Part shown: in pieces, positions 60,536 to 64,000 of the stretch
Numbering within the stretch: the stretch's first letter is position 1
How the letters are laid out: each line of letters opens with the position of its first letter
From: Pseudonocardia sp. 73-21
Lineage (GTDB): Bacteria; Actinomycetota; Actinomycetes; Mycobacteriales; Pseudonocardiaceae
Reading direction: 5' to 3'
Length of the DNA stretch: 64,000 nt
Assembly: GCF_001899645.1 (NCBI RefSeq)
Contig: NZ_MKVV01000027.1
Location: 55,783-119,782 of the forward strand
The notes under the pieces: model-generated
Seen by the model: the letters and a program-made list of their open reading frames with translations, nothing else
Databases searched by the model: none
Told to the model about the DNA's origin: nothing
Translations under genes and position numbers: made by a program

Positions 60536-61088
60536 CGCGTCCGCCGCGCAGGATGGCCACCAGCGCGGAGTCGGCGGGCAGGTGCAGCGAGCGGACGGGC
60601 TTGCCGGCCAGCGGCGTGTCGGAGGTGAGCGTGACCTCCACCAGGTTGGCCTGACCCTGCCGGAACGTCAGCAGTCGCACGAGGTCGCCGACGGCCACCG
60701 CCTCCTCGACGAGCGCGGCCAGCAGGCGGGGCGTGGACACGGCCACGTCGACGCCCCAGTTCTCGCCGAACAGCCACTCGTTGCGGGGGTCGTTGACGCG
60801 CGCGACGACGCGGCGCACCGCGAACTCCGTCTTGGCCAGCAGCGACACCACGAGGTTGACCTTGTCGTCGCCGGTGGCGGCGATGACCACGTCGCAGCTC
60901 TCGACGCCCGCCTCCTCGAGCGAGGCCAGCTCGCAGGCGTCGGCGTGCACCCACTCGGCCGCCTCCACCGACTCGGGCTCGATGTTGGCCAGGTTCCGCT
61001 CGATGAGCATGACCTGGTGCTTGTTCTCCACCAGCTCCAGCGCGATGGAACGCCCGACGGCGCCCGCACCCGCGATCGCGACCCGCAT
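60432..61088 (-). CDS. ceoC: TrkA-family potassium channel regulatory protein (second subunit)
   Basis: The 218-residue cytoplasmic protein has an RCK_N Rossmann domain (MRVAIAGAGAVGRSIALELV; VIAATGDDKVNLVVSLLAK) and an RCK_C domain (from about residue 140; DDALEPGDELLFVATTAVEE). Such proteins bind NAD(H) or nucleotides and gate K+ uptake channels. It starts 4 bp after its partner's stop codon. The pair corresponds to CeoB/CeoC (Rv2691/Rv2692) of mycobacteria; which of the two names belongs to which copy is uncertain. Confidence 0.9.
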   Translation of the reverse strand: MRVAIAGAGAVGRSIALELVENKHQVMLIERNLANIEPESVEAAEWVHADACELASLEEAGVESCDVVIAATGDDKVNLVVSLLAKTEFAVRRVVARVNDPRNEWLFGENWGVDVAVSTPRLLAALVEEAVAVGDLVRLLTFRQGQANLVEVTLTSDTPLAGKPVRSLHLPADSALVAILRGGRVIVPQADDALEPGDELLFVATTAVEEDIRAALGY

Positions 61089-61092
61089 CTGC

Positions 61093-61755
61093 TCAGCCTT
61101 CCTGGGGCGGGGCCGCGGCGGCGGCCGTGACGTCGCTGACGGTGCCGGACACGGCGGCCACGTAGACGGTGTCCTCGGCCTGCACGGACGTGTCCGGCTT
61201 CGGCAGCACGCCGGTGCCGAACCGGACGATGAACGCCACCCGGCTGCCGGTGGCCGCCTCCAGCTCCTTGACGGGCCGCCCGACCCACGACTCGTGGACG
61301 GGCAGCGGGAGGATCGCGACGGTGCCGGTGGGCTCGCGCCAGGCGGAGGCGACGCCGTCCGGCAGCAGCATGCGCATCAGCCGGTCGGTGCTCCACGGCA
61401 CCGTGGCGACGGTGGGGATGCCGAGCCGCTCGTAGACCGCGGCGCGCTTGGCGTCGTAGATGCGGGCCACGACGAGCTCGATGCCGAACGACTCGCGTGC
61501 GACACGCGCGGAGATGATGTTGGAGTTGTCGCCGCTGGAGACCGCGGCGAACGCCTGCGCCCTCTCCACCCCCGCCGCGATCAGGACGTCGCGGTGGAAG
61601 CCCTGGCCGACCACCTGCTTGCCCCGGAACTCCGGGCTCAGCCTGCGGAAGGCCTGGGGGTCCTTGTCGATCACCGCCACGTCGTGGCCGAGCCGTTCCA
61701 GGCCTGCGGCCAGTGACGAGCCGACCCGCCCGCACCCCATGATCACGACGTACAC
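61093..61755 (-). CDS. ceoB: TrkA-family potassium channel regulatory protein (first subunit)
   Basis: The 220-residue RCK protein starts VYVVIMGCGRVGSSLAAGLE (NAD-binding glycines) with Asp in VAVIDKDPQAFRRL, and has an RCK_C domain (VGRPVKELEAATGSRVAFIV; DTSVQAEDTVYVAAVSG). GAGGA lies seven bases before GTG 61755. It is co-transcribed with the second TrkA gene. It is divergent from the APC permease with 92 bp between, the same arrangement as mycobacterial ceoBC and Rv2690c, suggesting a functional link to ion or amino acid transport. Confidence 0.9.
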   Translation of the reverse strand: MYVVIMGCGRVGSSLAAGLERLGHDVAVIDKDPQAFRRLSPEFRGKQVVGQGFHRDVLIAAGVERAQAFAAVSSGDNSNIISARVARESFGIELVVARIYDAKRAAVYERLGIPTVATVPWSTDRLMRMLLPDGVASAWREPTGTVAILPLPVHESWVGRPVKELEAATGSRVAFIVRFGTGVLPKPDTSVQAEDTVYVAAVSGTVSDVTAAAAAPPQEG

Positions 61756-61847
61756 GCCGGTCCTCACCCCTACCCTCGACACGAGTCGCGCGCACGGTAT
61801 CGCAGCACCCGTGCTGCGACCGGGCTCGCACCGCTTACGCTTCCGCC

Positions 61848-63908
61848 GTGCCCAAGCTCGGCGTCGCCCTGAAGCGTGTCATCGTCGGGCGGCCGCAGCG
61901 CAGCGACCGCCTGTCCCACAACCTGCTGCCCAAGCGCATCGCGCTGCCCGTCTTCGCCTCGGACGCCATGTCGTCGGTGGCCTACGCGCCCGAGGAGATC
62001 TTCCTCACGCTGTCCGTCGGGGGCGTGGGGTTCTACGCGCTCGCGCCCTGGATCGGCGTCGCGATCGTGGTGGTGCTGCTGACGGTGGTGACGAGCTACC
62101 GCCAGAACGTGCACGCCTATCCCTCGGGTGGGGGCGACTACGAGGTGGCCACGGTCAACCTCGGCCGCAACGCCGGGCTGACGGTGGCGAGCGCGCTGCT
62201 GGTGGACTACACGCTCACCGTGGCGGTGTCGATCTCCGCGGCGGCGGCCAACATCGGGGCGCTGATCCCGTTCGTCGCCGACCACAAGGTGCCGTTCGCG
62301 GTGCTGGCGATCGCGCTGCTCACGGCCGTCAACCTGCGCGGGATCCGGGAGTCGGGAGCCGCGTTCGCGGTGCCCGTCTACGCGTTCATGCTCGGTATCG
62401 TCACCATGATCATCTGGGGCCTGACGCGCATCCTGATCCTGGGCGACCCGGTGCACGCGGCCAGCGCCAACCTCCAGCTGATCGCCGAGGGCGACTCGTT
62501 CACGGGGCTCGCCCTCGTCCTGCTGGTGCTGCGCTCGTTCACCCAGGGCGCGGCGGCGCTGACCGGCGTCGAGGCCATCAGCAACGGTGTCCCGGCGTTC
62601 CAGAAGCCCAAGTCGCGCAACGCGGCCACCACGCTGCTGCTGCTCGGCGTGATCTCGGTCAGCATGTTCATGGGTCTGATCGCGCTGGCCACGCTGACCG
62701 GCGCCAAGATCGCCGAGGACCCCGCCATGCAGTTCCCGAACGCCCCGGCCGGCTACGTCCAGCAGACGATGGTGGCGCAGCTCGCCGACGCGGTGTTCTC
62801 CAGCTTCCGACCCGGGTTCTTCTTCGTCGTCGTCATGACGGCGCTGATCCTGGCGCTCGCGGCCAACACCGCGTTCAACGGCTTCCCGGTTCTGGGCTCG
62901 ATCCTGGCCCAGGACCGCTACCTGCCCCGCCAGCTGCACACCCGCGGTGACCGGCTCGCGTTCTCCAACGGCATCCTGATCCTCGCCGCGTTCGCGGTGG
63001 TGCTGGTGGTGGGATTCCAGGCCGAGGTCACGCGGCTGATCCCGCTCTACACCGTGGGCGTGTTCGTGTCGTTCACGCTGAGCCAGACGGGCATGGTCCT
63101 GCACTGGCGACGGCTGCTGCGCACCGAGACCGAGGTCCCGGCCCGGCGCCGGATGCGCCGCGCGCAGGCCATCAACGGGTTCGGCGCGGCGATGACCGGC
63201 GTCGTCCTGGTCACGGTGCTGATCACCAAGTTCACGCTCGGGGCGTGGATCGCGATCGCCGCGATGGCCGGGTTCTTCGTGCTGATGAAGGCCATCCAGA
63301 AGCACTACGACCGGGTCAGCGAGGAGCTCGTCGCCGGCGACGTCGACGGGGTGCTGCCCTCGCGCAACCACGCGATCGTGCTGGTCTCCACGCTGCACAA
63401 GCCCGCGCTGCGCGCCATCGCCTACGCCCGCGCCACCAGGCCGGACGTCCTGGAGGGACTGACCGTCAACGTCGACGAGGCCGACACCAAGAAGCTCATG
63501 CGCGACTGGGAGCTGCGCAAGCTCCCGGTGCCGTTGAAGGTCATCGAGTCGCCCTACCGCGAGATCACCAAGCCGGTGCTGGACTACGTCAAGCGGATCC
63601 GCACGTCCAACCCGCGCGACGTGGTCACCGTGTTCATCCCCGAGTACGTCGTCGGGCACTGGTGGGAGCAGATCCTGCACAACCAGAGCGCGCTGCGGCT
63701 CAAGGGCCGGCTGCTGTTCCAGCCGGGCGTCATGGTCACGAGCGTGCCGTGGCAGCTGGAGTCGTCGGAGCGCGTGAAGTCCCGTCGTCCGGAGACCCCT
63801 CCCGGCTCCACCCGCCGTGGCTACGAGGTGCGCCCCGGCGAGGACAACACGGCCGCGGCGCCGTCCCCGTCGGCCGCGCCGACACTGCCTGACAAGCTGC
63901 CCCGATGA
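61848..63908 (+). CDS. APC-superfamily permease (Rv2690c-like)
   Basis: This 686-residue protein has 12 membrane helices in the first 480 residues, with the APC start FASDAMSSVAYAPEEIFLTL and substrate-path motif GGGDYEVATVNLG, followed by a soluble C-terminal domain of about 200 residues. It matches the actinobacterial permease encoded beside ceoBC; it may move amino acids or K+ (KUP-like members are similar). GTG 61848 is preceded by TACGCT and six bases, the leaderless pattern. Its stop codon overlaps the next gene (ATGA). Confidence 0.88.
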   Translation: MPKLGVALKRVIVGRPQRSDRLSHNLLPKRIALPVFASDAMSSVAYAPEEIFLTLSVGGVGFYALAPWIGVAIVVVLLTVVTSYRQNVHAYPSGGGDYEVATVNLGRNAGLTVASALLVDYTLTVAVSISAAAANIGALIPFVADHKVPFAVLAIALLTAVNLRGIRESGAAFAVPVYAFMLGIVTMIIWGLTRILILGDPVHAASANLQLIAEGDSFTGLALVLLVLRSFTQGAAALTGVEAISNGVPAFQKPKSRNAATTLLLLGVISVSMFMGLIALATLTGAKIAEDPAMQFPNAPAGYVQQTMVAQLADAVFSSFRPGFFFVVVMTALILALAANTAFNGFPVLGSILAQDRYLPRQLHTRGDRLAFSNGILILAAFAVVLVVGFQAEVTRLIPLYTVGVFVSFTLSQTGMVLHWRRLLRTETEVPARRRMRRAQAINGFGAAMTGVVLVTVLITKFTLGAWIAIAAMAGFFVLMKAIQKHYDRVSEELVAGDVDGVLPSRNHAIVLVSTLHKPALRAIAYARATRPDVLEGLTVNVDEADTKKLMRDWELRKLPVPLKVIESPYREITKPVLDYVKRIRTSNPRDVVTVFIPEYVVGHWWEQILHNQSALRLKGRLLFQPGVMVTSVPWQLESSERVKSRRPETPPGSTRRGYEVRPGEDNTAAAPSPSAAPTLPDKLPR

Positions 63909-64000
63909 CGGCCACCCCCACGCTCGACTGGACCGACCGCGTCCTCGACCTCGACGTCGGGCCGATCGCCCACGGCGGGCACTGCGTCGCCCGGCACGAG
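63905..64000 (+). CDS. Start of a TrmA/RumA-type RNA (uracil-5) methyltransferase
   Basis: Only 32 codons are visible before the window ends. The sequence WTDRVLDLDVGPIAHGGHCV is a TRAM-domain start as in class I SAM-dependent RNA m5U methyltransferases, and the place after the APC permease matches Rv2689c. It overlaps the permease stop codon by 4 bp, indicating an operon. Confidence 0.72.
   Translation, partial: MTATPTLDWTDRVLDLDVGPIAHGGHCVARHE

Noticed and set aside
61770..63680. 636-codon minus-strand open frame opposite the APC permease
   Set aside because: His/Asp/Arg/Gly-rich translation with no domain, antisense to a clear membrane protein gene.

Overview
The window is very GC-rich (clearly above 70 percent), dense in genes, full of GTG starts and leaderless promoters, and carries a Mycobacterium-like gene block around the principal sigma factor. 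It comes from a high-GC actinomycete. The mix of genes (NDMA-type alcohol dehydrogenase, paired acyl-CoA dehydrogenases, DUF2252, DUF4193/DUF3093/DUF3710) fits Pseudonocardiaceae, perhaps Pseudonocardia, but I cannot prove the genus. I see no rRNA, tRNA, CRISPR array, transposase or prophage.

Region 1 (1-15.4 kb) is a carbon-catabolism locus. lutB (cut by the left edge) and lutA are divergent from a FadR-type GntR regulator across a 36-bp gap that holds a perfect TGTGGT-CTT-ACCACA operator. A LacI regulator is then divergent from a full L-rhamnose operon: ABC ATPase, two permeases, binding lipoprotein, mutarotase, isomerase, a fused aldolase/dehydrogenase, a second isomerase of the AraA/FucI type, and rhamnulokinase. 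Together these can import L-rhamnose and split it to DHAP and a lactaldehyde/lactate product, which LutABC can oxidise to pyruvate. Four related palindromes (GTGCGCGGA...TCCGCGCAC) lie between the genes of this locus and were found nowhere else in the window.

Region 2 (15.4-34.7 kb) is mixed: an ECF sigma factor with its own membrane anchor and a Thr/Pro tail; an NDMA-type alcohol dehydrogenase and a CocE-type hydrolase; a two-subunit acyl-CoA dehydrogenase; a macrodomain protein; a Bcr/CflA exporter; an ECF42 sigma factor with its DGPF partner; a B12-binding-like protein; DUF2252 and an alpha/beta hydrolase; a DUF1707 protein; a two-component system; an atypical LuxR regulator; and a GH3-family protein that has lost its catalytic nucleophile.

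Region 3 (34.7-49 kb) holds a frameshifted DivIVA-like pseudogene beside an intact paralogue, a sedolisin protease, a FUSC membrane protein, an MFS transporter, an orphan tatA, dinB with a LexA box over its start, an NYN-OST-HTH protein overlapping a PhnZ-like HD oxygenase, a CMD-family protein, a second two-component system and a peptidoglycan-binding protein.

Region 4 (49-64 kb) is a conserved housekeeping block in nearly the order of M. tuberculosis Rv2703 to Rv2689c: sigA, suhB, cei, DUF4193, DUF3093, dut, DUF3710, alpha/beta hydrolase, OB-fold protein, DUF3159, two TrkA proteins, an APC permease and the start of an RNA methyltransferase. A phosphotransferase, a MarR regulator and two membrane genes (one broken by two frameshifts) are inserted, and ppgK is missing.
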